Assembly: GCA_900770925.1 (NCBI GenBank)
Contig: CAAGLY010000039.1
Location: 1 to 10,484, forward strand
Direction: 5' to 3'
DNA length: 10,484 nucleotides
DNA from: Bacilli bacterium
GTDB lineage: Bacteria; Bacillota_I; Bacilli_A; RFN20; CAG-288
Below, in pieces: positions 1-6,334 of the stretch. Numbering within the stretch: the first letter of the stretch is position 1; the number at the start of each line of letters is the position of its first letter. The notes below the pieces were generated by a model. It did no database searches, had not been told where the DNA came from, and worked only from the letters and a program-made list of their open reading frames with translations. The position numbers and the translations under genes were made by a program.

Positions 1-776
1 AGAATGTGACGCTGTTTGCAGGATGGAAGGAGCCGACTTCGGATATCCGGTCCGATTCGATCTTCACTACTAATATTGTCACGATTCCACGTAAGCAGAA
101 CGGCGAGTATCCTCAGACCCGGGTTAAGGATGACAAGCTCATTTCTAAGCTAAATTCTATTACGCAGACAGATGCCCAGGGATACGTGTCGTACGGAAGG
201 GAAAAATATCAGAAAAAACAAAGCGCTACTTGGCTCAAGGTCGAGCCGATCCAGTGGCGTTATCTCTCAAGAGACGGAAAGAACGTCCAGCTCGTATCCG
301 AGAAAGTACTACTGGATTATCATGCCTGGAATACAACAGACCATGGGGATGAGGCTTATCTTAATTATAAGTTATCCGATATCCGCAAATGGCTCAACAG
401 CGACTTCCTAGAGCAGGCCTTCTACTACGATTCCTCCCTCGTCCAGACGGTGAACGTGGATAATTCTGCTGAAAGCACGGGGATTACTGATAACCAATAT
501 GCCTGCGAAGATACACAGGATAAGGTCTACCTACTTAGCTATAAGGATATAAATGATGAGGACTACGGCTTCACGGACAATGCATCCAGAATAGCCTACG
601 ATGCTGACGGAAATGCTCAGGATTATTGGCTCCGGTCTCCCAACGACTACGGCGCGCGTTACGTCGGCAGCGATGGTCGCGTCTACGGCAGCTACGTTGG
701 CCATAGCGATGGTGTGCGCCCCGCTTTGACGAGGAAGCTCGACGGAAGGGAGAGCAATCCTAGGCCGCAGACATAA
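1..776 (+). CDS. C-terminal part of DGR target protein, DUF6273/C-type-lectin-like variable domain (5' truncated by window)
   Basis: The frame is open from the left edge, with codons starting at base 3, so the GTG at 6 is probably internal. The first residues (NVTLFAGW) look like the end of an InlB/Flg_new-type surface repeat, which suggests a secreted or surface protein; its N-terminus lies outside the window. The rest fits DUF6273: a W/Y-rich core, an R-K-W-L-N motif near 388-402, a LLS motif near 530, then Y-W-L-R-S-P (621-641) and G-V-R-P-A-L (711-728). In this family the last two motifs bracket a ligand-facing loop. That loop is exactly the DGR variable repeat (626-728). The displayed variable residues are mostly D, Y, G, S, R and H, all derivable from Asn codons of the template. 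A tail of 15 residues follows, and the TAA (774-776) sits in the post-VR hairpin. Ligand unknown. GC is high here: 32 of the first 60 bases are G or C, against 22 of 60 at 4921-4980. Confidence 0.85.
   Translation, partial: NVTLFAGWKEPTSDIRSDSIFTTNIVTIPRKQNGEYPQTRVKDDKLISKLNSITQTDAQGYVSYGREKYQKKQSATWLKVEPIQWRYLSRDGKNVQLVSEKVLLDYHAWNTTDHGDEAYLNYKLSDIRKWLNSDFLEQAFYYDSSLVQTVNVDNSAESTGITDNQYACEDTQDKVYLLSYKDINDEDYGFTDNASRIAYDADGNAQDYWLRSPNDYGARYVGSDGRVYGSYVGHSDGVRPALTRKLDGRESNPRPQT
626..728 (+). repeat. DGR variable repeat (VR)
   Basis: VR aligns with the template repeat at 1251-1356. The two share a 5' block (626-639), a central GCGCGTTACGTC block, a GTT and an AGC anchor, and a 3' block GGTGTGCGCCCCG (711-723). 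Between the blocks, TR codons AAC/AAT appear in VR as GAC, TAC, GGC, AGC, GAT, CGC and CAT. About 19 substitutions all hit TR adenines, against one non-adenine change (VR C640, TR T1265). This adenine-specific pattern is the hallmark of DGR mutagenic homing. Two length differences, both multiples of three, keep the reading frame: VR lacks 6 nt near 650 and has 3 extra nt near 684-695. Confidence 0.95.
711..723 (+). other. Candidate IMH (initiation of mutagenic homing) at the 3' end of VR
   Basis: The adenine-free run GGTGTGCGCCCCG is identical in VR (711-723) and TR (1339-1351). It is G/C-rich, as the IMH element is in the Bordetella phage BPP-1 DGR, where it marks the 3' limit of information transfer. 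Just beyond it the copies differ at A1352/C724 and then share only TTTG before diverging. Its role is inferred from position and composition. Confidence 0.7.
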
Positions 777-804
777 TCCAGGCCTTTAGGCCATGTCTGC
801 GGTC
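763..804 (+). other. DGR hairpin/cruciform downstream of VR
   Basis: CCGCAGACAT (765-774) pairs perfectly with ATGTCTGCGG (793-802). The stem extends by a G-T wobble (764/803) and a G-C pair (763/804). Inside, GGCC (781-784) pairs with GGCC (789-792) around a TTTA loop, with AATCCA (775-780) bulged on one side. The stem covers the target's TAA stop. There is no following T-tract, so it is not an ordinary terminator. It begins about 35 nt after VR, a position like that of the stem-loop that promotes target recognition in the BPP-1 DGR. Confidence 0.75.
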
Positions 805-818
805 CGGAATTAGGTTAT

Positions 819-1204
819 ATGGCTAACAAGAAAGGCACTCTGTATGTCATTACCTGCTTTGAGAAGAGCAGGGATTATCTATTCAGCGCCCTAGATAATG
901 CGCCGAAAAAATATCGATATTCTTTTGTCAGGAAGATTGAGCAGATGCTGCTTGATATTGATGAGTGCCTTAGGATGGCAAATAGGACTCGGCTTGAAAT
1001 GGAGAAGGAAAGAGTAGGTTTTCAGGAAAAAGCAAAGAGGAAAATCAATGTTCTCCTCTCCGTATTGCAGCTAAGCAGGGATGTATTGCTTTTTCCCACT
1101 ATGATCAGGCAACTAAATTATTGTCAGAAACACTGCTCTATCTCGATAAGTGGATAGAGAGCGATAAAGCGAGAAAATCTAAGTTACCTAATCCATCGCT
1201 TTAA
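819..1204 (+). pseudogene. avd: avd-like DGR accessory protein (four-helix bundle), frameshifted
   Basis: Avd proteins are small basic four-helix bundles that bind the DGR reverse transcriptase and are needed for TR-primed cDNA synthesis. The ATG at 819 opens a frame of 112 residues rich in Lys, Arg, Leu and Glu. Residues 1-85 or so look like an Avd bundle, but the frame then gives an un-Avd-like tail ending at 1157. In the -1 frame the expected last helix appears: G-C-I-A-F-S-H-Y-D-Q-A-T (from 1079), then L-Y-L-D-K-W-I-E-S-D (to 1168), stopping at TAA 1202-1204. Joined, the two frames give about 128 residues, normal for Avd. The frame change lies between about 1050 and 1078, and no strong slippery heptamer is visible. 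It lies between VR and TR, the usual place. A single-base sequencing error is the main alternative to real decay. Confidence 0.75.
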
Positions 1205-1210
1205 GCGATG
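1194..1210 (+). other. Hairpin at the avd-TR junction
   Basis: CATCGCT (1194-1200), loop TTA, AGCGATG (1204-1210) form a perfect 7-bp stem over the avd stop codon in the restored frame. It lies 40 nt before TR and would be part of the TR-containing RNA. No T-tract follows, so a terminator is unlikely. Its function is unknown. Confidence 0.5.
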
Positions 1211-1250
1211 TTAGGCGGTTGTAGCCTGTATGGGTGTGCCTTTGTTTCTT

Positions 1251-1356
1251 TTGGCTCCGGTCTCTCAACAACAACGACAACAACGCGCGTTACGTCAACA
1301 ACAATGGTAACGTCAACAACAACGTTAACAATAGCAATGGTGTGCGCCCCGATTTG
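1251..1356 (+). repeat. DGR template repeat (TR), the invariant donor copy
   Basis: This 106-nt copy of VR lies between the avd remnant and the RT. It is packed with AAC and AAT codons in the frame corresponding to VR; AAY codons are the best substrate for adenine mutagenesis because they can reach many residues and never give a stop. Read in that frame it would encode W-L-R-S-L, runs of Asn, then G-V-R-P-D-L. It is presumably transcribed as a non-coding template RNA that the RT-Avd complex copies error-prone at A. Its 5' limit is where homology to VR starts (T1251/T626) and its 3' limit is G1356/G728. Confidence 0.95.
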
Positions 1357-1435
1357 CCTTTATAGAATGAATCTGTTCTTTCTGAAACCTAGTTTCTAGG
1401 CAGCTACTTGCTCCTAGAGGATGGACTTAGGCAAA
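1353..1435 (+). other. Foldable spacer directly 3' of TR (candidate cDNA priming structure)
   Basis: TTTGCCT (1353-1359), which includes the last bases of TR, is complementary to AGGCAAA (1429-1435) and would close a domain of about 70 nt. Within it, CCTAG-TTT-CTAGG (1388-1400) forms a small hairpin, or alternatively GAAAC-CTA-GTTTC (1384-1396). In studied DGRs the spacer after TR is part of the RNA, and cDNA synthesis is primed from it. The pairing is visible in the sequence; the priming role is inferred. Confidence 0.45.
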
Positions 1436-1485
1436 GGAGGCTATATTCCGTTTCCTGATTTTCAGTAAAACCAGGGAAGAAATGA

Positions 1486-1538
1486 CTCCGCCCGCGGAAA
1501 ATGTTCAATTCTGCTCATTTTCCCTTACTCGGGCGGAG
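1486..1538 (+). promoter_or_regulatory. Nested hairpin sequestering the RT ribosome-binding site
   Basis: CTCCGCCCG (1486-1494) pairs with CGGGCGGAG (1530-1538), and inside it GGAAAATG (1496-1503) pairs with CATTTTCC (1516-1523): 17 bp in two stacked stems with a 12-nt loop. The 3' arm contains GGCGGAG, the only Shine-Dalgarno-like sequence before the RT start at 1549, so folding would hide it. A 21-codon ORF from ATG 1482 to TAA 1545-1547 runs through the whole hairpin and ends one base before that ATG. Ribosomes on it would melt the stem. The structure is clear; the regulatory role is inferred. Confidence 0.55.
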
Positions 1539-1548
1539 ATTTATTAAA

Positions 1549-2485
1549 ATGGAACTGGACTACGAATCTCTTTTCAGCTATCGGAATCTCTACCTTTCTT
1601 ATCTAAAAGCTAGAAGGGGAAAGCGGTGGAGCGATGAGGTGATTTCCTATTCCCTGAATCTGGAAGCTAATCTGCATTCTCTTGAGAAAAGAAGGAAAAG
1701 GAGAGATTATCCGTTTGACGGATATTACTCCTTTTCCATCCATGAACCGAAGGAGAGACAGATTCAGGCCATTCACTTCCAGGATCGGATCCTTCAGCAT
1801 TGCCTTTGTGATTTCTATTTGATTCCTTTGCTTGAACGGCATCTGATTTACGATAATGCGGCAACTAGATTAGGCAAAGGCACTGACTTTGCCCGTAACC
1901 GGAGGAAATATTTCAGGAATAGGTTTTGTCTTCAGAACTGCTCGAACAGAGGATATGCTTTAAAGTTCGATATTCATCATTATTTCCCCTCTATCAGCCA
2001 TAGCTGCAGGAAAGAAAAGAGGAAGAGAATTGTTACGGATTATGATATTCTCCGTTATATTTTCTTTCTTATCGATACCTATCATGAAGAAGAGAAAGAG
2101 TATACTGGGCTTCCTATCGGAAACCAGCTCAGTCAATGCTGCGGTCTTCTTTATTTGGATAAAGTAGACCGCATCATCAAAGAGAAATACCGGATGAAGT
2201 ATTATTCACGCTATAGAGAAAGATAAGCTGCTCCTGAATCCGAAGACTTGTATTGTCAGCCTTGAACATGGCTTTGAGTATCTCGGTTTCTGTTATTCGA
2301 GGAAAGGAAACGGAAAGATTATCCAGGTTCTTAAGAAGAAAAAGAAGGAACGTATCTTACGCTTTGTTAAGAGGAGAAGGAAAACAGATGGCAAATACAA
2401 TACCTTGTTTTACCAAGACTATTTGAAAAGAGGAAACAACTATCATTTCTTACTAGACATCGAAAAAATCTGTAAGTCAAAGTGA
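1549..2485 (+). pseudogene. DGR reverse transcriptase, broken: YMDD box deleted and frame shifted
   Basis: DGR-type RT copies TR RNA into A-mutagenised cDNA. The ATG at 1549 is preferred because GGCGGAG lies 10 nt upstream; ATG 1501 is buried in a hairpin stem. Visible motifs, numbered from 1549, are N-L-Y-L-S-Y-L-K-A-R-R-G-K (N-terminal DGR RT signature), E-P-K-E-R-Q-I, D-R-I-L-Q, G-K-G-T-D-F-A, motif A K-F-D-I-H-H-Y-F-P-S-I with catalytic Asp141, and G-L-P-I-G-N-Q-L-S-Q (187-196), the DGR form of motif B. After Y-Y-S-R-Y (Tyr222) the expected M-D-D and about 25 residues are absent; the frame reads R-E-R and stops at 2224-2226. In the next frame the thumb resumes at 2216 (E-K-D-K-L-L-L-N-P-K-T, then F-E-Y-L-G-F) and continues to TGA 2483-2485, 89 codons. 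An intact version would be about 340 residues, normal for the family. Two catalytic aspartates are missing, so the product cannot polymerise. Confidence 0.9.
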
Positions 2486-2494
2486 TACCTAGTT

Positions 2495-4672
2495 TTATTC
2501 CTCAGGTACCTGTAAGAAAGTGACCTGATAGGAACATTTAGCACCTGAATCAAAGGCGTTACCGTTGAACTGGTTCGGGAAGGAAGACAGAGAGAATGAT
2601 TGATTCTTTTTGAAGAGATCATCTAAGGACTGAGGGTGAGTTTGAGAAAGCGGAATATCATAGTATCGGTTTCCATAACCCCATCCGGAAATAAGACGGA
2701 TTTCATCATAGACATCTGCACTTTTTGGGAGCCCATAATTGTGTTCAGCGCGTTCACCGGATTCTGTATTAGAAATCGGATGCAAGGCGTGTGGCTGTTC
2801 CTTTAACCCTGTTATTGTTTCCTGTAAAGTGAAAAGAGAACTTGGATCATCTGTCAGCTTCCTTGTATCAGAATCCATCAGTCTGGAATCAACATGGAAG
2901 ACTCGTCCGCCTTGTCCATCCAATGGAGTCCTCTGCTGATAGATATCCTCCCATCCTTCTGTGTTCCTGTTGCGGTTTGCAAAGCAGTCAATTACTAGAT
3001 ATTCATCAAATGGATTGAAGAGGAGTTTTCCGTCCGAATCAATCTCTGGAATATAATCGTCCGAAGGAATGACTACCCTTGAATCCTCTTTATGAGAGGA
3101 AGTGTATAAGCTCCTATCATCGACAGACCCTGTAACTACGTTTGGAGTCACCCAGCCCAGCAGCCTCTTCGAATAGGAATTGTGATCAAAGACATTGTGG
3201 TCCATCCTATCTTTTCCGCCAAGAGGAGAATAGGTTTGTCTTCCATAGGAGTAGTAATCGGTAAGGCCTAACCTATGTCCTGTTTCGTGAATGATGACAT
3301 GGGCATCGTTGATATCCTGATGCTGATAGGTGTAGCAGTAGTTATCCAAAAACTGTGTTCCTGCCCACCCATAGCTATTAACACAGGGATTATCTTTCGT
3401 GCCGACTTTTCCTGTGGTGGCAGTAAAGCCCCAGTAGTTGCTATTGGAATCGATATCATGAAGATAAATAATCCACCTGCCATCGATGGTTCCGTCTTGA
3501 TCGGTATCAAAATCTTTTGCGTTTAGATTATAGGTTTTCCTAGCCCAGCTGAAGGCAAGATCTGCTAATTTTGCAGTGTCATCACTGGAAATATTCTCTG
3601 TGTTCCTAGAAGGAGCGAGCTCAGAAGCGTTGACGTATCCAGTGACGCCACCTGTCAGATTGAGCTGACCAAAACTAGATTTATAGTAATAGGATCGAAG
3701 CGACTCGAAAGTGGTATCGGAAGAGTCTCCAAAGAAGCAGGTGTTGATTCTCTCCCATGTTTCATTTGTTGCATCATTTTCATACCCCGGCATGACAATT
3801 GGTATGACAAGCAATGGCACGTTTCCTTTGGATGGCATGTAGTGCCAGTTATGGACATTTGCTTGGCTATAGTCTGCCCTTGTATACTTCAACTTGACCT
3901 CATCGGAAGTATATAAAGTCTTTGTGCTTGGTGTTCCGCTTTCTTCTTTTCCAGAAGAAATGGACAATTTCATTTTTAATGTACTATCTTTCCAACTCAC
4001 GGAGTCATCAGCATATGAATTCTTTGCAAATTCGTTGTTTTCAGAAGTTGCTGATAGGGAGATATTCACACTGATAGGACCTGCATAGCCATCCACAGTG
4101 ATTTTTAAGGTATGCATCTTATAATCGCTGAAAACATAGTTGTTGGCATCTTCTCCGTCGATGGTCCTTGTATAGTCTGTGACCGCAACAGCAATATCTT
4201 TTGCGCCTTCTTCTGTCTTCCTATGCGTTTTCAGAGTCATCAAAAGCCCGTCTGGGGAGAACGTCTCACCGATTTTATATCCCGTTTTTGGATAAGAGGT
4301 GATTCCTAGAGTCTGTTTGAAATCCGTAGATGGATAGACTTCAATAGAAAAAGTACAAGATGTGTATCCTTCTTTTGAGATTGTGTAGTTATAGATTCCG
4401 GTTTCTGTTAGCCTCTTTTTATCTTGGATGACATTCTTTTCTTCATCTGTAATTCGATAATCCGTAATGATTTCTTTTTCTCCGACTGGCTTATCATTGA
4501 CATAAGTAAAAGAAGAAACGACAAGATCCGATAAGTCGAGCAATTCATATTGGTAATAAGCATTGAGCGGATAATTATCGATATATAAAATCTTCTTGGC
4601 TTTTGTCTTTTCGCATCCTGCTAAAGGTAGCAGTGATAAGAAAAGAAGAATTGACAGTGTACTTTTTTTCAT
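2495..4672 (-). CDS. Lipoprotein M6-family (immune inhibitor A-like) zinc metalloprotease with Ig-like domains
   Basis: The 725-residue product starts with a lipoprotein signal peptide: Lys2-3, a hydrophobic stretch and lipobox L-A-G-C with Cys20. It should be anchored on the outer face of the cytoplasmic membrane. Residues of about 25-115 and 120-205 resemble bacterial Ig-like modules; the second contains Y-K-I-G-E-T-F, typical of the group 3 type. The catalytic region spans roughly 285-560. It has an EF-hand-like D-T-D-Q-D-G-T-I-D (389-397) and the zinc motif H-E-T-G-H (462-466) followed by R-L-G-L-T-D-Y-Y, as in M6 peptidases, with Glu463 as general base. It probably degrades extracellular proteins; the substrate is unknown. 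The gene is monocistronic and convergent with the RT remnant, with 9 nt between them. No clear Shine-Dalgarno precedes the ATG. Confidence 0.88.
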   Translation of the reverse strand: MKKSTLSILLFLSLLPLAGCEKTKAKKILYIDNYPLNAYYQYELLDLSDLVVSSFTYVNDKPVGEKEIITDYRITDEEKNVIQDKKRLTETGIYNYTISKEGYTSCTFSIEVYPSTDFKQTLGITSYPKTGYKIGETFSPDGLLMTLKTHRKTEEGAKDIAVAVTDYTRTIDGEDANNYVFSDYKMHTLKITVDGYAGPISVNISLSATSENNEFAKNSYADDSVSWKDSTLKMKLSISSGKEESGTPSTKTLYTSDEVKLKYTRADYSQANVHNWHYMPSKGNVPLLVIPIVMPGYENDATNETWERINTCFFGDSSDTTFESLRSYYYKSSFGQLNLTGGVTGYVNASELAPSRNTENISSDDTAKLADLAFSWARKTYNLNAKDFDTDQDGTIDGRWIIYLHDIDSNSNYWGFTATTGKVGTKDNPCVNSYGWAGTQFLDNYCYTYQHQDINDAHVIIHETGHRLGLTDYYSYGRQTYSPLGGKDRMDHNVFDHNSYSKRLLGWVTPNVVTGSVDDRSLYTSSHKEDSRVVIPSDDYIPEIDSDGKLLFNPFDEYLVIDCFANRNRNTEGWEDIYQQRTPLDGQGGRVFHVDSRLMDSDTRKLTDDPSSLFTLQETITGLKEQPHALHPISNTESGERAEHNYGLPKSADVYDEIRLISGWGYGNRYYDIPLSQTHPQSLDDLFKKNQSFSLSSFPNQFNGNAFDSGAKCSYQVTFLQVPEE

Positions 4673-4887
4673 AGTTTATTACTTGTTTAGGATGCCGGAT
4701 AATGGCTTCCCTTCATTGTAACGCCTAGAGTTAATAAGAAAAAATGATTTTGCCTTCTACATCAGAAAACAATCAAGATAGCGTTTTTAAGGAACATGTT
4801 TGCTGGAAAAAACTACATTTCGTATTGCTTTGGCAGCATTGTTTTTCTATGTAGGCGTTTTCAGAATTGCTAGGAAAAGGAAGTACT

Positions 4888-4893
4888 TATAAT
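4888..4893 (+). promoter_or_regulatory. Candidate -10 box of the permease gene (near-leaderless start)
   Basis: A perfect TATAAT ends 9 nt before the in-frame ATG at 4903, so transcription would begin at about 4900. TTGCTA at 4867-4872 matches the -35 consensus at 4 of 6 positions, but with a short 15-nt spacer. No Shine-Dalgarno lies before 4903, which fits a leaderless or almost leaderless mRNA. The alternative is that the TTG at 4867 is a real start codon. Confidence 0.45.
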
Positions 4894-4902
4894 TTTTATG
4901 AT

Positions 4903-6192
4903 ATGGTTCTGAGCTTATCCATTACCTGCATAACGATTTTGCTTTTCCTAGTAACTGCTCTCTTCTTTCCTTCCATTAAACTAGGGAAGTTACATTTATC
5001 GACTTTCTGGATGGTCACTCTTCTTGGCGCCATTCTTCTACTCGCATGCCAGTGTGTAGATAGGAAGGAAGTCATCTCATCCTTTACTTCAGATAGCGGA
5101 ATCAATCCATTGAAGATTCTTGTGCTCTTCCTTTCTAGGACTATTCTCTCTATTTTCCTTGATGAACAAGGATTTTTTTCTTTCCTGGCAGAAAGCTTTG
5201 CAAAGAGATTTAGAAAAAACCAGTATTCTCTGTTCCTTTGTCTTTATCTTTTGATTTCTGTCCTGACTGTCTTTACTTCCAATGACATCATTATTCTTAC
5301 CTTTACTCCCTTCCTTTGTTATTTCTGCAAACGATGCAAGGTTTCTCCTCTTCCTTACCTTATCAGGGAATTTGTTGCTGCCAATACTTGGTCGAGTCTA
5401 CTGATTATTGGTAATCCAACCAATATCTATCTGGCTTCTTACGAGAACATTTCGTTCTTTACTTATTTTGAGAAAAGGAGTGTTCCGACCATTGTCGGTG
5501 GCCTTGTTTCCTTACTCAGGTTATTGATTATCTTCCATAAGAACTTAAAGGATCCGCTCCTTTATCAGGATGATTCTCAATCCATTAAACTAAAGAAGTT
5601 TCCGACAATTGTTGGTTTGATTCATCTTTGCGGGGCAACGATCCTTCTTTCTATTTCTTCCTTCTGTAATTGGCCAAGGTGGTTGATTGCTCTCTGCTTT
5701 GCTTTATCCCTTCTCATCTTCAGTCTTGTTTATTCCTTGGTAACAAAAGAGAACCATATCGTTCCTACTCTAAAACGAATTCCTTATAACCTGATTCCTT
5801 TTGTTTTATCTAGGTTTGTTCTTGTCCTTGCTATTAATGAAACAGGCGTGAGTCTTCATATCAGCCAAGCACTGCAAAGTACAAACCAAGTTTTTTCCTA
5901 TGGTTTAAGTGGATTATTAACTGCGAATCTGATTAACAATATTCCTAGGGCTGTTTTCTACTCTACTCTTCTTACTGGAGCACAGACGAATGCAATCTAT
6001 GCCTCTATTATTGCCTCCAATGTTGCTGCGTTCTTCACTCCGATTGGAGCCTTGGCGGGCCTTAGGTGGAGGAATCTATTGAAAAAACAGGAAATCAAAA
6101 GGAACTACCTTACCTTTATAAAATACTGTGCTCCCATCTGTATTCCGACTCTTCTTTCCATGTTGATAGTGTTGAATTTTCTACCATACTAA
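4903..6192 (+). CDS. ArsB/NhaD-type ion transporter superfamily permease
   Basis: The polytopic membrane protein (429 residues from this start) is made of about ten or more hydrophobic segments. Family marks are T-S-N-D-I-I-I-L-T-F-T-P in the first half, A-N-T-W-S-S-L-L-I-I-G-N-P-T-N-I, and in the second half N-L-I-N-N-I-P followed by A-S-N-V-A-A-F-F-T-P-I-G-A-L-A. These paired N-x-P / TPIG re-entrant motifs define the ArsB/NhaD/CitMHS group, which moves anions or exchanges Na+ and H+. The length matches ArsB. There is no arsR, arsA or arsC beside it, so the substrate stays open and arsenite export is only one option. The frame extends upstream to TTG 4867; ATG 4903 is chosen because it follows a good -10 box and begins directly with a membrane segment. 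It is divergent from the metalloprotease gene. Confidence 0.8.
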   Translation: MVLSLSITCITILLFLVTALFFPSIKLGKLHLSTFWMVTLLGAILLLACQCVDRKEVISSFTSDSGINPLKILVLFLSRTILSIFLDEQGFFSFLAESFAKRFRKNQYSLFLCLYLLISVLTVFTSNDIIILTFTPFLCYFCKRCKVSPLPYLIREFVAANTWSSLLIIGNPTNIYLASYENISFFTYFEKRSVPTIVGGLVSLLRLLIIFHKNLKDPLLYQDDSQSIKLKKFPTIVGLIHLCGATILLSISSFCNWPRWLIALCFALSLLIFSLVYSLVTKENHIVPTLKRIPYNLIPFVLSRFVLVLAINETGVSLHISQALQSTNQVFSYGLSGLLTANLINNIPRAVFYSTLLTGAQTNAIYASIIASNVAAFFTPIGALAGLRWRNLLKKQEIKRNYLTFIKYCAPICIPTLLSMLIVLNFLPY

Positions 6193-6254
6193 AAACTATT
6201 TTTGAAGTATTCTTCGCTATAGAAGCTATGAATATACGAATCTGTTTTTATAAT

Positions 6255-6304
6255 ACGGTCAATGCAATTAACAAAAAAAGATAAAAACGGTCAATGTGTT
6301 GACC
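6255..6304. repeat. Direct repeat ACGGTCAATG (x2) with palindrome GGTCAA-TGTG-TTGACC
   Basis: ACGGTCAATG occurs at 6255-6264 and 6287-6296, 32 nt apart (about three helical turns). The second copy is the left half of a perfect 6-bp inverted repeat (6289-6304) with a 4-nt centre. The flanks are A-rich, so the minus strand carries T-runs after the stem. It could be a repressor operator, a weak minus-strand terminator, or debris upstream of the DUF4143 remnant. Confidence 0.45.
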
Positions 6305-6334
6305 AAAAAACGCAAAAAGCAGAAGGTATGATAG

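Noticed and set aside
763..804. Post-VR hairpin as a transcription terminator
   Set aside because: No T-tract follows, and avd and TR must be transcribed beyond it.
1261..1345. AAC/CAAC repeats as a plain microsatellite or CRISPR-like array
   Set aside because: The tract aligns along its whole length with VR, with adenine-only differences, which explains it as a DGR template.
1208..1399. 63-codon open frame with a Thr-rich run
   Set aside because: It covers TR in the frame that reads the AAC tract as Thr codons; TR is a non-coding template and no ribosome-binding site is present.
1501..1548. ATG 1501 as the start of the RT
   Set aside because: It lies inside the inner hairpin stem without a ribosome-binding site, and the family-like sequence begins at 1549.
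2216..2485. Separate small gene after the RT
   Set aside because: No start codon or ribosome-binding site; the residues are the RT thumb and C-terminus in a shifted frame.
4867..4902. TTG 4867 as the permease start
   Set aside because: It coincides with a possible -35 hexamer and precedes a TATAAT; ATG 4903 begins directly with a membrane segment. Not fully excluded.
6066..6284. 72-codon plus-strand frame
   Set aside because: Overlaps the permease C-terminus in another frame and shows no family features.
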